Positions 10,820 to 21,985 of a stretch of 64,000 bases of DNA are shown here, piece after piece. The DNA is from Phytophthora hibernalis (lineage: Eukaryota; Oomycota; Peronosporomycetes; Peronosporales; Peronosporaceae), in NCBI GenBank assembly GCA_012656075.1, contig JAAKBF010000054.1, positions 248,001 to 312,000 on the forward strand, written 5' to 3'. Made by a program: the position numbers and the translations under genes. The notes below the pieces were generated by a model that ran no database searches, was not told where the DNA came from, and saw nothing but the letters and a program-made list of their open reading frames with translations. Positions within the stretch are counted from its first letter, which is position 1. The number at the start of each line of letters is the position of its first letter.

Positions 10820-12130
10820 TTACTCGAAGATAAGTTCCTTCAGTCGAGTCTCTGTGAGGTCCTCCTTTTCAAAGTCGAAGCTGAAAAAGCTGTCTGCAAC
10901 AGGCTCATCCTCCATGTTGTGCAATGATGCCAAATACGGGTGCTCCAGTGCTTCCTCAACGGAGATCCGTTTTGCCGGGTCAAACACAAGCATGCGCTGC
11001 AACAAGTCGACAGCCTCGGGCGTAGCTTTCGGGAAAAGTTTAGCGAACGGCACCCCAGGTCGCACGGGCTGGTTTTCATGAACCGTTTCGCTCTCTCGCT
11101 GACGACAAAGTGCAAGTCCTCCTCACAAGGAGTTCCGATCTTGTCACAGATGATCTGTAGCTGATGAATGTAGTCGTCCCCAGGGAAGAGTGGAGTGCGG
11201 CCGAGTAATTCCGCAAAAATGCATCCAGTCGACCAAATGTCAATCGCCTTGGTGTACTCTCTGGAGGAGAGCATGATCTCAGGTGCTCGATACCAGCGCG
11301 TAACGACGTACTCCGTGAGCTCCATATTGTCTTCTTCTGGGGCCACACCTCGCGACAAACCGAAGTCGCACACTTTCAAGTCGCAATTCGAGTTTAGCAA
11401 CAGGTTCGACGGCTTTAAATCTCGGTGAAGTACGTTTGCCGAGTGGATAAACTTGAGTGCTCTCAAGATCTGGTACAGGAAGTACTGCACATGATCATCG
11501 GTAAGCGGCTGTCTCGAGTAGATAATTCGGTGCAGATCGGTCTCCATGAGGTCTGCAATGATGTACACGTCTTCAAATTGAGCCAAGGATGGCGGTGGCA
11601 ACAAGTCCACAATAGTGATCACGTTTTCGTGGTCAAAGTGTTGTAAGAGCTTAATCTCACGTAAGATGCGCTTGGCATCCACGAGGTCCTCGAAGGCTCT
11701 CGAGATTTTCTTAACTGCTACTTTCTCGTTTGTCTCGGTGTTTTCTGCCGAGCTACACGTACATAATTACGGTCAGATAAACTGTGAAAAACTGCAAGCG
11801 TCAAGGAGTTGCTTACATGACCACACCATAGGCACCACGACCAATGACCTTGATAAATTTGTACTTTTCGTCGATCTGGAAATTCGTGCCCGCTACAACA
11901 AAAGAATAGGTGCCCGGACGAGCGGGGGCGGCTGCTACTGCCGTTGTCGCGCTAGTCTTACGAGTAGCGCTCACTGCACCAACCGGAGCCGACGTTTCAG
12001 ACGGACCGCTGCCCTGCTTGTCGCTCAACAGTCCTTTTGCTGACAGGGTTCTCGAAGTTGACGAAGGCGGCGATCTGACTGACCTCAACGGAGAAGAGGA
12101 AGCAGGGCCATTGGGCGTGTGACTGGCCAT
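10820..12130 (-). CDS. MAP kinase with TEY activation loop
   Basis: Two exons (11817-12130 and 10820-11752) encode about 415 aa. The first ~85 residues are Ser/Pro/Ala-rich and probably disordered. The kinase domain then shows the glycine loop GRGAYGVV, VAVKKI, the catalytic HRDLKPSNLLL, CDFGLSR and an activation segment with TEYVVTRWYRAPE, the dual phosphorylation motif of ERK-type MAP kinases. It ends with a C-lobe extension containing LLQRMLVFDPAKRIS and HPYL. Upstream MEK-type kinases would phosphorylate the Thr and Tyr. One A is missing in the A-run near 11083-11086 (RFMK/NQPV); without it the last 85 residues would be lost, so I regard this as sequence error. Introns are few compared with neighbours. 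Confidence 0.94.
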
Positions 12131-12806
12131 GCTGTCTTAGCACTTCCGGTTGTCTTGTGAGCTACAGAGTTCACAAAAGACAGAAAACACGACTAAATAT
12201 AAGCATCGCTTCGTCTCACCCATCGAGTTCTTAGTTGCAAAGGCTTACCTTGTTCACACCCACGTTGTTCGCAACCCCGTCGATCTGTTGAGCCGGAAGC
12301 GACAGCAGAGCTCCTTGTGCTGCGACGACACTCTTGACTGTGGCTCACACACGCCGGGACGAAAGATCAGGGCCTTTTTCCAGGCAACGACGTCAAGGGA
12401 AACTCCAAACGGCCCGCGGAATTCCATTGCGAAAGGCCCGTCAGCCTAAACTGCCTATTAATAACGGGTGCCCACAGAGCAACGGACACGACCTCCCACC
12501 TCGAAATCTGACAGTCTATCCCATAGGAAGGGCGGGCAGCCGTCCGTTGGCGGAGATCGATCAGCTGCTTGCCTCAAAGGCCCACTAAAATGCAAATTAC
12601 TCAGCCTGATGCAGGATCGATCGACTGGCAGAGTGATGGTCTTCAACTTGTAGTTGCCTTTTTCTTTTCCGCCAATCGCCGCTCTTCCAGTCTTCGGATT
12701 GGATAAAAGTTCAGATCGCAGTCGTTGATTTCATCCAATTACAACGTTACCGAGCCGAAGGGGAGATCTTTCACACTGTGCCAAACGGAGAAAAAGGCGA
12801 AGAAGC
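12131..12806. other. Divergent promoter region between MAP kinase and RPT2
   Basis: 676 bp separating two divergent starts. No gene seen. CCAAT boxes cluster in the last 140 bp before RPT2. Confidence 0.55.
12672..12739 (+). promoter_or_regulatory. CCAAT box cluster ahead of RPT2
   Basis: CCAAT at 12672-12676 and 12735-12739 and an inverted copy at 12698-12702 lie 70-135 bp before the RPT2 ATG. Three boxes in 68 bp is a dense cluster; proteasome genes in other eukaryotes often carry such boxes. Function is inferred. Confidence 0.4.
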
Positions 12807-14208
12807 ATGGGCCAGGGGCAGAGCGGACTACCGCGCCAGACGCGCGACGAGGCGGCCAAGAAGAAGGAGGACACCAACAAGCAGAAGAAGAAGAAGTTCG
12901 AACCGCGCGGAGGCGCCATGACGCGTCGCCGTCGCAAGAAAAAGGTCCGTCCGCCGCCGTGCGCATCCCGCCCGTGTACCCGACGGCCAAGTGCAAGCTG
13001 CGCCTGCTGAAGATGGAGCGCATCAAGGACTTTCTGCTCATGGAGCAGGAGTTTATCCAGAACCAGGAGGTCATGAAACCCAAGCAGGAGAAGGACGAGG
13101 AGGAGCGCTCCAAGGTGGACGATCTGCGGGGTACCCCATGGGCGTGGGTACACTGGAGGAGATGATCGACGACAACCACGCCATCGTGTCGTCCTCAGTG
13201 GGTCCTGAGTACTACGTGGGCGTCATGTCGTTCGTGAACCAGGACATGTTGGAGCCTGGATGCTCTGTACTGCTGCACAACAAGGTCATGTCGGTCGTAG
13301 GCATCCTGGCAGACGACACGGACCCCATGGTGAGCGTCATGAAGGTGGACAAGGCGCCGCTCGAGTCGTACGCCGACATCGGTGGACTCGAGTCTCAGAT
13401 TCAGGAGATCAAGGAGGCGGTGGAGCTGCCTCACGCACCCGGAGCTGTACGAAGGTATCGGTATCCGTCCGCCCAAGGGTGTGATTCTGTATGGTGAACC
13501 TGGTACGGGCAAGACGCTGCTGGCCAAGGCCGTGGCCAACCAGACGTCGGCTACCTTCCTGCGTATCGTCGGCTCCGAGCTCATTCAGAAGTACTTGGGC
13601 GACGGCCCCAAGCTCGTGCGGGAGATGTTCCGTGTGGCTGATGACCATGCACCGTCCATTGTCTTTATCGACGAAATTGATGCAGTCGGTAGCAAACGTT
13701 ACGACTCGAGCAGCGGAGGTACGCGTGAAATCCAGCGTACGATGCTCGAGCTGCTGAACCAACTCGATGGGTTCGACGAACGCGGCGACGTGAAGGTGAT
13801 CATGGCAACCAACGCTATTGAGAGCCTCGACCCGGCCCTTATCCGTCCTGGCCGTATTGACAGAAAGGTTTGTATTGTACATGGGTTTTGGTGGATGCCC
13901 TCGATGCTAAACGATTGTTTTGTGATCTTATACAGATTGAGTTCCCGCTGCCAGACATCAAAACGAAGCGCCGTATCTTTGGCATCCACACAGGTCGCAT
14001 GAGTCTGGGAGAGGACGTGGATCTGGAAGAGTTCGTGATGGCCAAGGACGAGCTGTCGGGAGCTGACATCAAGGCTGTTTGCACGGAGGCTGGTCTGCTC
14101 GCACTGCGCGAGCGCCGGATGCGCGTGACCCAGACAGACTTCCGAAAGGCGAAGGAGAAAGCGCTTTACAAGAAGAAGGCCAACATCCCCGAAGGACTCT
14201 ATCTATAA
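12807..14208 (+). CDS. RPT2: 26S proteasome regulatory ATPase RPT2
   Basis: AAA ATPase of the 19S base that unfolds substrates and opens the 20S gate. About 445 aa from exons 12807-13867 and 13936-14208. The N-terminus MGQGQSG carries the conserved myristoylation glycine, followed by Lys-rich, coiled-coil and OB segments (DDNHAIVSS), Walker A GEPGTGKT, Walker B IVFIDEIDA, GGTREIQRTMLELLNQLDG, the arginine-finger region RPGRIDRK and the C-terminal HbYX-type GLYL that docks into the 20S ring. Three frame breaks occur: A-run near 12949-12953 (one base missing), C-run near 13133-13137 (one missing), and after KEAVELP near 13428 (two missing, or one extra). An essential single-copy gene would not carry three real frameshifts, so these expose consensus error. 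Confidence 0.95.
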
Positions 14209-14401
14209 GCGCATAGAGAGACGAACCACGACTGCAGCTCTCCAGAACATTCGGGGTGCCGGAGCGAGGTGGCTGCTCAAGAGATGTCCGGGATTGGTAT
14301 CTTGCAATTGCTCTTCGATAAATACCTTTGAGCTCTTTGTTTGTTCAATGGGGTGTGAATTATTGACACTTACTTTTTGAATTCTTACTTGTACAACGTG
14401 C

Positions 14402-15046
14402 TCATCGGCTTCGGAGCGACAAAATTCGTTCGGGCAGCCACGATATTACGGCGAAGCTGGACCTGGACGTTTTCATTTCGACAGGGTCCTTGTGTGCCGC
14501 AGGGACGCAGAACAACGGGCTTCGGAACAGACCACGCGACTGTTTTGCACTGACAAGCTTGACATCGAACCTGTTTGCCAAGTTGACAAGGTTGAGTCGC
14601 TGACTTTCGAGCAGGACCGCTCGGCGTTTGCCATCGGGAGTCTGCAAGGCCTTACAGGTGATGGTGTCGTGCACTGACAACGCACTGCTAGTCGGGTCGT
14701 CGAAGGCGTGGCGTCGCCAATTGTGGATGGCGTTGGCCCATTTGATCATGGTCTTGGAGGTGGCGGCGGCGAAGCAGTAGACCTTTTCGCACTTGCCGGC
14801 CGCCACGAACGCACCCGCCTTGTCGTTGCGCTTCACCTCGAGCGCGTGCACTGCGAAGCGGTTCGGACAGAGGCCGGCGTTGTCACTCACGAGCGGCTGC
14901 ACGCGGATGCGGTGCCTCGTGAGACCGACAGAGTCGTGCAGTACGCCGCCCGGTTGGTCGAAGCAGCTCAGCATGCCGTGCTCCAGCACGCAGTACTGCA
15001 CCTGCGCGCTGCGTTCCTTGGAGAAGACGAGCAGGAAGCCTTCCAT
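14402..15046 (-). CDS. PH-domain protein
   Basis: A single exon of 214 aa beginning MEGFLLVFSKERSAQVQYC, which is the first strand pair of a pleckstrin-homology fold; the domain ends around residue 115 with the helix containing MIKWANAIHNW, where the conserved tryptophan of the PH C-terminal helix sits. The second half (residues 120-214) resembles a degenerate second beta-rich domain with no match that I recognise. PH domains bind phosphoinositides or proteins at membranes. There is no catalytic domain, so it may be an adaptor. Start ATG at 15044-15046. Spacing to the RPT2 stop is 193 bp. Confidence 0.7.
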   Translation of the reverse strand: MEGFLLVFSKERSAQVQYCVLEHGMLSCFDQPGGVLHDSVGLTRHRIRVQPLVSDNAGLCPNRFAVHALEVKRNDKAGAFVAAGKCEKVYCFAAATSKTMIKWANAIHNWRRHAFDDPTSSALSVHDTITCKALQTPDGKRRAVLLESQRLNLVNLANRFDVKLVSAKQSRGLFRSPLFCVPAAHKDPVEMKTSRSSFAVISWLPERILSLRSR

Positions 15047-15421
15047 CTCACTAGTGAACTCGTGTGGTGACAGGCAGCGGAGCGTTACGCGGTTTATCTA
15101 GGAGACGACAGCCTTCCGAAGACAGGCAAAACGGAATGGCACTTTCGACACAGCGAGACTTGCGTCTCTACAGCTGGTAAGACCACGGTCTTGCCCTCAT
15201 ACGCTGCGGTCTCTGCTTGGTTGACGCGGTGTCAACTTGACACACAGCTTCTTTACATGGCTCTCTTTTTCCCAGCTGTCGCGGCATCGTCGGCATGCGC
15301 GAGTCGCATGTGATCATGCGTCGCGGATAAGTTGCAAATCTGATTAAAATCGCTACTGCAGCAAATGTGCACTAAAAGCTGCTTGGAGATCCGAAGCTTG
15401 CAACGCACGCATAAATACTGT
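15047..15421. other. Intergenic spacer, nothing seen
   Basis: 375 bp between the PH-domain gene start and the last exon of the DGCR8-like gene. No coding or repeat signal recognised. Confidence 0.5.
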
Positions 15422-17501
15422 TTACCTACATACTCCTTCCCCACTGCACCACAGGTCCTGAAGCACTCTGTCCCGCTTTCTGCCTGAAAAAGCCGTTCCT
15501 GTACAGTACTCAGCCAACTTGATCACGGGTTCGACATTTGGTTGCGTAAATTGGCCTGCAGCAGAGCACACAACAATATACCAAAGTTAGCGTTTCGCTG
15601 GCCGCCGTCGCTCTTTACATGCGCGCAGCACCAAACAGGGTGCAACCAACACGCATCAACACCTCAGACGAAGAACAAGCTTGGGTTTGTTTAAACCAGG
15701 AACGTACCGTGACTTTTTCGATGGGCGTGGAGGTGTTCGGACGGTCCGACGAGCGCGAGTGGTAATTGTAACCATACGTGTTTCCAGGCGGTGGCTGAGC
15801 TTCACCGTAACCGCCATTGTACTGCTGAGCATAGGCTCCTGGTTGATTCGGCTGAACAGGGTGGTTGACATTGGGGTAGCCGCCCCATGCGTTCCCGCCA
15901 ACGCTGCTATTGCTGTAGTACTGCCCTCCACCGTATGCCCCTGGCGCGTTCACAGCCGGCGTGGTGGAGTACACTACCACACGCTCGGGGACTGTATTGT
16001 TTCCAACTTCACCTTGCTGGACGTCACCATTCCATGGGCCTGCTTGCTGGGGTAGGTGCTGCATTTGCTGCTGGTTGTATCCACTCCACTGAGGCGGCGC
16101 ATTCACTCGTCGATCAACTTCATACTCGCGGTAGCCTCCACCGACATCGAACTCCTGGTTGGGGGAGTTCGTCGACCTCGTCGCATCTGGTTGCCCAGCG
16201 CGTAGCGCTGGAAACGAAGATCCGCGTTACCTCTTCCGCCTCGTGTGGTGTCATTGCGTAGTGGGGTTGCCGGTCCGTACGTTGAAGACTCAGTGATTAC
16301 CGGCTGGCCCTTCAGAGAGCTGTTGTACATTTCTGCGACTTCATAGTACTTCTGGGCCGTGCGCTCATGCAGCATTGCAAGCAACTGCTGCGCTCCTAAC
16401 TGTTTGGCGATTTTCTTGGTCGAAGCAACACCCTGCAACAACAAAAACACACCGTTAATTCAGACGGTCAAGAAGATTCACGCTCCCCTGCAGTCCTACT
16501 TACTTCTGCAACCGTGCTGCCGGCAGCCACAATGGTCTTGAAGAGCCTAATACCATCACCTTCTACCGGCACCGTATTAAAGTTGATTGAGACGCCACGG
16601 TTTCGGTTCTGATACTCTTGAAGAACTTGTGCTGGTGTCTTGATCGAGAGTTCCATACATGCCTACTCAGTTCACAGATGTTAGCTGGCACTGTATTATG
16701 CAATCCACCAAAGATACGTTCTGCACGAACGCCCTACCTGGAGAACACGCGGATCGCCGATGGGTAGCGTCCTGAACTCCTCTAAGCTCTGAGCAAAAAC
16801 AAACAACACCTGATTAGTACAACGTCGAGCGGACTAAAGGTGATAGGGAAAATAAAGCCCACCATTGACGGCTGCTTGGCACTTGCCGATCCCTTTTCTT
16901 GAGTCGCTCGCTCTTTGATCACGTTGTCCAGCTTGCGCTTCTTAGATTGATTCTGCCGCGAGAAAACCATAAACACCTTGCTCAGTCTCACTGCCAGTCC
17001 AACAGAGGAGCTTCCTCTGTTCGAAAGCCACCAACATCCTCCTTACGCTATTCGGTTCTTGAGAAGTTGGCCCTGGCAGCGACGGAGACGCCGTTCCCAC
17101 CGTCTCCGCTGCACCTAAGTTCTCTTCCGCTTTCGTGCGGCGTCTGTCGTCGGTGCGAAAATGCTCAGCGGCGGGACGTGCTGCTTGACGAGACGGTAGA
17201 GCTCCGGCTGCGACAGGACGCCGTCGCCACCCACGTCGAGCGAATACGGCCGCGTCCAGCACACGATGCCCAGTCCGTCGTGCACGTAGCAGGGCAGTCC
17301 GGATCCGTGGACGATTCGCTGCCAGCCTGAAGGCAGCGACGCATCCGCGTGCGAGAAGTCGGCGCCACTTGTGCTGCTATTGTTACTGTTGTTGCTGCTG
17401 GCGGCGTCCGCTGCCACTGCCGCCGAGCTGAGTTGCATCAAGCCGGTTGCAGGCGCGAAGTTGTCCATGTGTTCGGTGCTCGGGGCGTTCGGGGTCCCCA
17501 T
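15422..17501 (-). CDS. DGCR8/Pasha-like dsRNA-binding protein
   Basis: Six exons are read: 17047-17501, 16863-16952, 16738-16788, 16504-16662, 15708-16432 and 15422-15555, about 538 aa. Residues 56-116 resemble the WW-like dimerisation/heme region of metazoan DGCR8: LPSGW, then HGSGLPCYVH, WTRPYSL and HVPPLS in the same order and spacing, apart from a 10-residue insert. A short LEEFR helix and a double-stranded RNA-binding domain follow (about 205-277: TPAQVLQEYQ, then VAEGVASTKKIAKQLGAQQLL). The C-terminal half is Gly/Gln/Asn/Tyr-rich and low in complexity. One dsRBD is seen, where DGCR8 has two. Single bases are missing near 17130, near 16175 and at the last acceptor. Function: dsRNA binding is well supported; a Microprocessor-type role is inference. 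Confidence 0.8.
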
Positions 17502-17557
17502 GGCGCGAGTCGGACGCCAGCCTGGACGTCAGTTGTGTTTTAGTCTTCCTGCACCGC

Positions 17558-17609
17558 ATTGGAATGCATTTGAGCCAATCCCGGGTCGTAGTGACGTGTT
17601 TTGACCAAT
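17558..17609 (-). promoter_or_regulatory. CCAAT box cluster ahead of the DGCR8-like gene
   Basis: An inverted CCAAT at 17558-17562 and direct CCAAT boxes at 17575-17579 and 17605-17609, 60-110 bp before the start at 17501. Placement fits a core promoter in the 295-bp gap to the next gene. Confidence 0.4.
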
Positions 17610-17796
17610 CACGATGCGCAATTTTATAATGGCGAATGGCGTTTTGCCAAGCAATTTTGACAAAAACACATAAAAACGCAATAAATAACCGTTTTAAGGT
17701 GAGCAATCCGAACTTCAGCCTTGGGCACCAAGCAGAACGTTGGCAGATCCTTGCACCGCGCTGACATAGGTCGCCGTTGCCGGCAGCTCACATTCA

Positions 17797-19232
17797 TCAC
17801 TTGAATCGTCGCCGTCGCTTTCGATATCTGAGAGATCTTGTTTTGCCATACGCAGACGCTCGCCGCTGCTCCATCACACCACGGCGACTAAGCATACTGC
17901 GCAGGATCTCCTCGCTGGTGCGTCCGCAGGATGGCTCGGCGCTCTCCTGCAATAGCGAATCATCAAGCGTTGCAGGGTCCAGCGTGTCGTGGGACGCTTC
18001 GACGTCCACCTCATCCTCAAGCACGGAGCAACCATTCTTCTCGCGAATAAACTTCGCCGCCTGCTTGGTGATCCTCACGTTCAGCGCGCGGTTCTTGCGG
18101 CGCAACTCCTGGTTATCCTTTTTCACCTGCTCCAAATACTTGATCTTCCGCTGTGGATTGCTGCTGCAGGCCAGTTTTACATTTTCGGCGTCCGCTCGCT
18201 CCACCTCGGCGATAGCTTCGTCACGCTGGATTCGCATGGTGTTTCGCTCGAGCTCGTAGGTTTCCACGAACGTTTTGAGCGTCCGGATGATTTCCCATAG
18301 TTCATGCAGCTTGTGCTGACAGCGCTCGTGGTTCTTCAGGACCGCCATATCCTTCTCTATGACCACTTGAAACGCTGACGGATTTCCAAATATCACACTG
18401 CTCAAGCGGAAATGCCTCCATCGCCGGCCTTGTCGGTCTCATCAGCTATCGAATTCTGTTCACGTCCTGATTCAGTCGACCCACCATCTCCATTGAACTC
18501 CACACTGGAACCCTTCGGTGAGTTGCATACTGTCTGGGCTTGGAGGCGCGTGTTCTCCTCCTCTAACCTATGCACTGTGTTCTGAAGCTGTTGGTTTTCT
18601 TCTGCTGCATCCTTCAGCTGCGCCTCCAGAGTCTTCATGCGGTTGAGAAGCATACTCATTGAAGGAGCTTCGTTCTCGCTTGAGTTCTCTACCTCCTGTT
18701 CATCTGCATTATCCGTAGCTTCATCGACCAGCGGTAGGTCCTGTACACACCTTCCGAGCGACACCGATTCGTCTCCATCCAAAGCATCCTTCTCCACCAA
18801 AAATAGCTTATATCTGCTTGTTCCTTCTTCGGGGTCCTCTAGTTTTGTGGCTCGAGGTCTTCTGTCCTGCGGTGCTGCTTCTTGCACCAACCGCTGCAGT
18901 CCTCGCAGACGCTGCTGCATGCTCCACACGAGCATCTGCATCCGCAGCGAAGGTGCGTCCACCTTCGAGCTGTTCTCCACCTTAATTGACCCCTCAGGCT
19001 CCGCCTCATCTTCTACTTCGGCCTCCATGTCGTCTCCACTCTGCGACTCGCTGGCCTCCGAGCTGTCGACGGAGTTAGCATCATTGGCTGCACTTGCCCA
19101 CGGCTTGAGCTGCTTTACGACGTCACTGGCGCAGCTCTCGACCGGCGACGAGGTAGCACTGCTACTGGGTGTGTCCACGTACTCCTTCGTATTGATCTTG
19201 AGCGGTGAGGACGGCACTTGCGACGTCTCCAT
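17797..19232 (-). CDS. Acidic coiled-coil protein of unknown function
   Basis: About 478 aa if a single base is restored near 18404. The N-terminal part is Ser/Asp/Glu-rich with several SxE and SP sites and likely disordered. Residues 200-245 and 280-400 form coiled coils (LLNRMKTLEAQLKDAAEEN, then HKLHELWEIIRTLKTFVE and ELRRKNRALN). The C-terminal ~20 residues are very basic, ending RKRRRRFK, a possible nuclear signal. Read literally, the upstream frame stops at 18402-18404 and the downstream frame has no ATG until 18343-18345; the frames join smoothly around ISA-LSSVIF with one added base, so I annotate one gene. No known family is recognised; centrosomal or scaffolding roles are possible but unsupported. 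Confidence 0.6.
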
Positions 19233-20129
19233 TGCGCCGCTTGAAGCACTTTTCTTCTGGACTGGCTCGAGATGGCTCCATATTTTTATGTACCGTTTTA
19301 TGAATCAAATGATAAATCGGAGGTTAAAACGAGGCCAGGTAACTCAACTTGTCCGACAAGATGTCGCTGGAAATGGATGGCAGGCGAGCCAGGGTCACCA
19401 TGCACAAGGAATGCAAGGACTGCTCGTGCTGGAGCGTCGTCTGATTTCACCAGTCCATTTTCGCTGGTTGCCGTCGCTGGTCACCCAGTGAAATGGTCGT
19501 CCACCAACAAGCCGTAACCATCCGTTTGCAGGACTGCAAGAAGGCACCGACATGGCGAATGCCAGTCATCGGATCATGATGTCGCTGTCGCGGGTGGAGG
19601 ACGTTGCTCTGCGCTACATGATGCTGCACAGAGAATTTGTAGTCTTCATGCTTCTTCGCTGTCAGGCTTTTGACTCGATCAAACAGCGCGTCGCATTTCT
19701 AGTATCTGCCACCCTAGCCCCACCAAGCGTGTGGCTGCCCGTATTATAGCGCGTGCGCGGTTGTAGGGAAGGCGAAGACGAAGGCGGTGGCGATGTCTTC
19801 ATGCTCTACCAACCTAGCGCGCTGTTTATCATGGACTCCATGGCCTTCCATTTCACCCTTGGCCGAGGCGCTGCGTGCTTGAGCTCACCAGCATTGGCCC
19901 AAATGGATTTTGCTCGCTTCGAGCTTTTTAGCTGGCTGAGAGCGCAAAAACTGTACTCAATACAAAGTGCAAGTCAGTTCCGGAACCCTACTGCGTTCAA
20001 GAGAAACTGCAAGGTCCACACGAGCCGCAGCCAAGCGAGCGCACTTCGCAATCGTTTTACGATCGAGGAACGCCCGCCCGCTCCTTCCAGCCTTGAAGCC
20101 ATCAGCAGTCGCAGCCACCCGTTGCCCCT
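19233..20129. other. Divergent intergenic region, nothing certain
   Basis: 897 bp between two divergent genes. Short open frames (19272-19517, 19552-19749, 19753-20133) show no recognisable domain and no matching splice pattern. The last part is probably the 5' UTR of the CCT-domain gene. Confidence 0.5.
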
Positions 20130-21114
20130 ATGATCGAGTCCGAAGTGGCCGAGACGCTCATGAGCCTGTCGGCGCCCGACGAGCGCCAGTTCGCCGACAA
20201 CCCACTGTACGGGTCCGAGCCGCCGTCCGCGTCCTGGCAGGCCGGCAAGAAGCGCGCCTTCGCGGCCTTCGACGCTGGCGTGGCCAGCTCTCTGCCCTCG
20301 TCCAGCTTCCTGCAGTCGCGCAACGATCCCTACAGCTCGCCGCTATCGCTGCTGCAGCACAAGATCCAGGAGCGGCCGCTCACGTCCATGATCCCGGGCC
20401 GGGAGGACGCCGACAGCAGCAGCAGCGACGTGGACATGGACTCGAGCGACGACTCCCCGTCTGGTCCGCTTACCGCTCGCCCTTTGATGGGCTGGTGGCC
20501 GCGGCCTCCAACCAGGACGACAACGACAGCTACGCGTCCAACAGCAGACCCATCTCCATCCCCATGCGTGGGGGCAACAGCAGCAGCATGAAGTACCGTG
20601 AACCGCTGTCCTCCTCGTACTCGTCGTCGTACTCGTCGTCGTACGGCAAGAAGCACAAAGGAAGCAGCCTGTCGCGTGTGCAGGAGGACGAGTCGTTCCT
20701 TGGTCGCGACTGCAGCCCCACGGGCGTCGAGGAGGAAGGCACGTGGTACGACAGCGATTACAAGCAGCGCGTGCGACTAGCCTCCGTGTGCTCGTCCGAA
20801 GGTAGCGAGTACGGCGGCCTGGGTCGCCAGCACCTCGAGGAGTTCATCCGCATGGAGATCTCGGCCGCCAACGAGAGCGAGCAGCTCCGGGAAGGCGGCT
20901 CCTCAGTCGATGGAAAGTACATTGGCAGCTACTCGCCCGAGGCCCGGAGAAACGTATTGAGCGCTTCCTTGAGAAGCGCAAGCGCCGCGTCTGGGCCAAG
21001 AAGGTGGACTACGACGTGCGCAAGAACTTTGCCAACTCGCGCCTGCGCGTCAAGGGCCGCTTCGTCAAGAAGGAGGACGAGGAGCTGCTGTGCCAGCTCC
21101 TGAGCTACACGTGA
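20130..21114 (+). CDS. CCT-domain transcriptional regulator
   Basis: About 328 aa once two missing bases are restored (C-run near 20455-20458, and GG near 20944-20946). Most of the protein is Ser/Asp-rich and probably disordered, with SSSYSSSYSSSYG repeats around 20611-20645. The C-terminal 55 residues carry a clear CCT motif: RIERFLEKRKRRVWAKK, then YDVRKNFANSRLRVKGRF, the conserved Lys/Arg-rich core and RVKGRF signature known from plant CONSTANS, TOC1 and ASML2-type proteins. In plants the motif supports DNA binding with NF-Y subunits; stramenopile CCT proteins are poorly studied. With no B-box or receiver domain ahead of it, this is a CMF-like architecture. Start ATG 20130-20132; no intron needed. 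Confidence 0.82.
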
Positions 21115-21985
21115 GGCCGAGGCCAGGCCTCCGCGTGGCGAGCCGCTCTGCTCTTCGTTGCTTTGCTCTCCCCGCCCGTTCAAAGTGTAGTTGTATAGAG
21201 GAGGCATTGGGACCGACCCAACTGCATGTACGTAGCACTAACCAACCACTTAGCATTATCAATCCACAAAAATCCTTCCCCAACACCTTCAGCCCTTCCG
21301 GCGTCACCTTCTTCCCGTCGGCCGCTGCGAGCCAGCAGATCCGGGGTGATGGGCTACCGCTGCCGATCGGCACGTGACCATCGCCCGACCTCGGGCCCCG
21401 AGGTCCATTGTCGATACCGAGACCTCTTGGGCCAACGAGCCAAAGGTTGACGACCTTGGCCATGATCATGGCAACATGGCATCACCAAACGCTGTCCATG
21501 CATCGCATGAGGGAGGCTGCCCGTGCCCTAGTTGAAGTCAGCACCTGCTGCTTAACCCTGCGGCGCCCATGCAGATCGATGGAAGGCACGGCATCGTAGA
21601 CTGCGAACTTCCCGCCAGGAAGGACATGTAATCAATCCGCTGCATCGAAAGTTCAAAGAGTGCAGGACGCTGGCAGAGCATGCAGCACCCGCAATTCTGA
21701 AGTCATGGTGGACAAGACTTTCTCACGTACTTCAAGTACTTCAGAACTCCGAAGTGTAAATAGGAAGAACCGCTCGGTCAGCATGAGCAGTGAGGCTACA
21801 TGTTGTCTCACAGTCTCCTGCATCGCTTCAGCATATCCATACCGGTACACCCAGAAGCCCATGCATGAAGTCACGACTGCGGTCGACTTGCCGTCTGAGC
21901 AGCAGCTTCAACAGCTTCAAATCCTTCCAGCAACTTAAGACTCAAAGTCTCACTTACGTTGCGCCACCACAATTAACGAGCCAAG
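21115..21985. other. Intergenic region, nothing certain
   Basis: 871 bp between the CCT-domain gene and PIG-T. Small open frames only, without motifs. A direct repeat of TACTTCA lies around 21725-21741. Confidence 0.5.

Noticed and set aside
13100..13500. Programmed ribosomal frameshifting in RPT2
   Set aside because: Three shifts in one conserved gene, with no slippery heptamers or following structure, match consensus error instead.
17797..19232. Two overlapping genes or translational coupling
   Set aside because: The downstream frame has no ATG at its beginning, and one added base near 18404 joins both into a continuous coiled-coil protein; window-wide indels make this the simpler reading.
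19753..20133. 126-residue frame upstream of the CCT-domain gene as a separate gene
   Set aside because: No recognisable features; likely 5' UTR or spacer.
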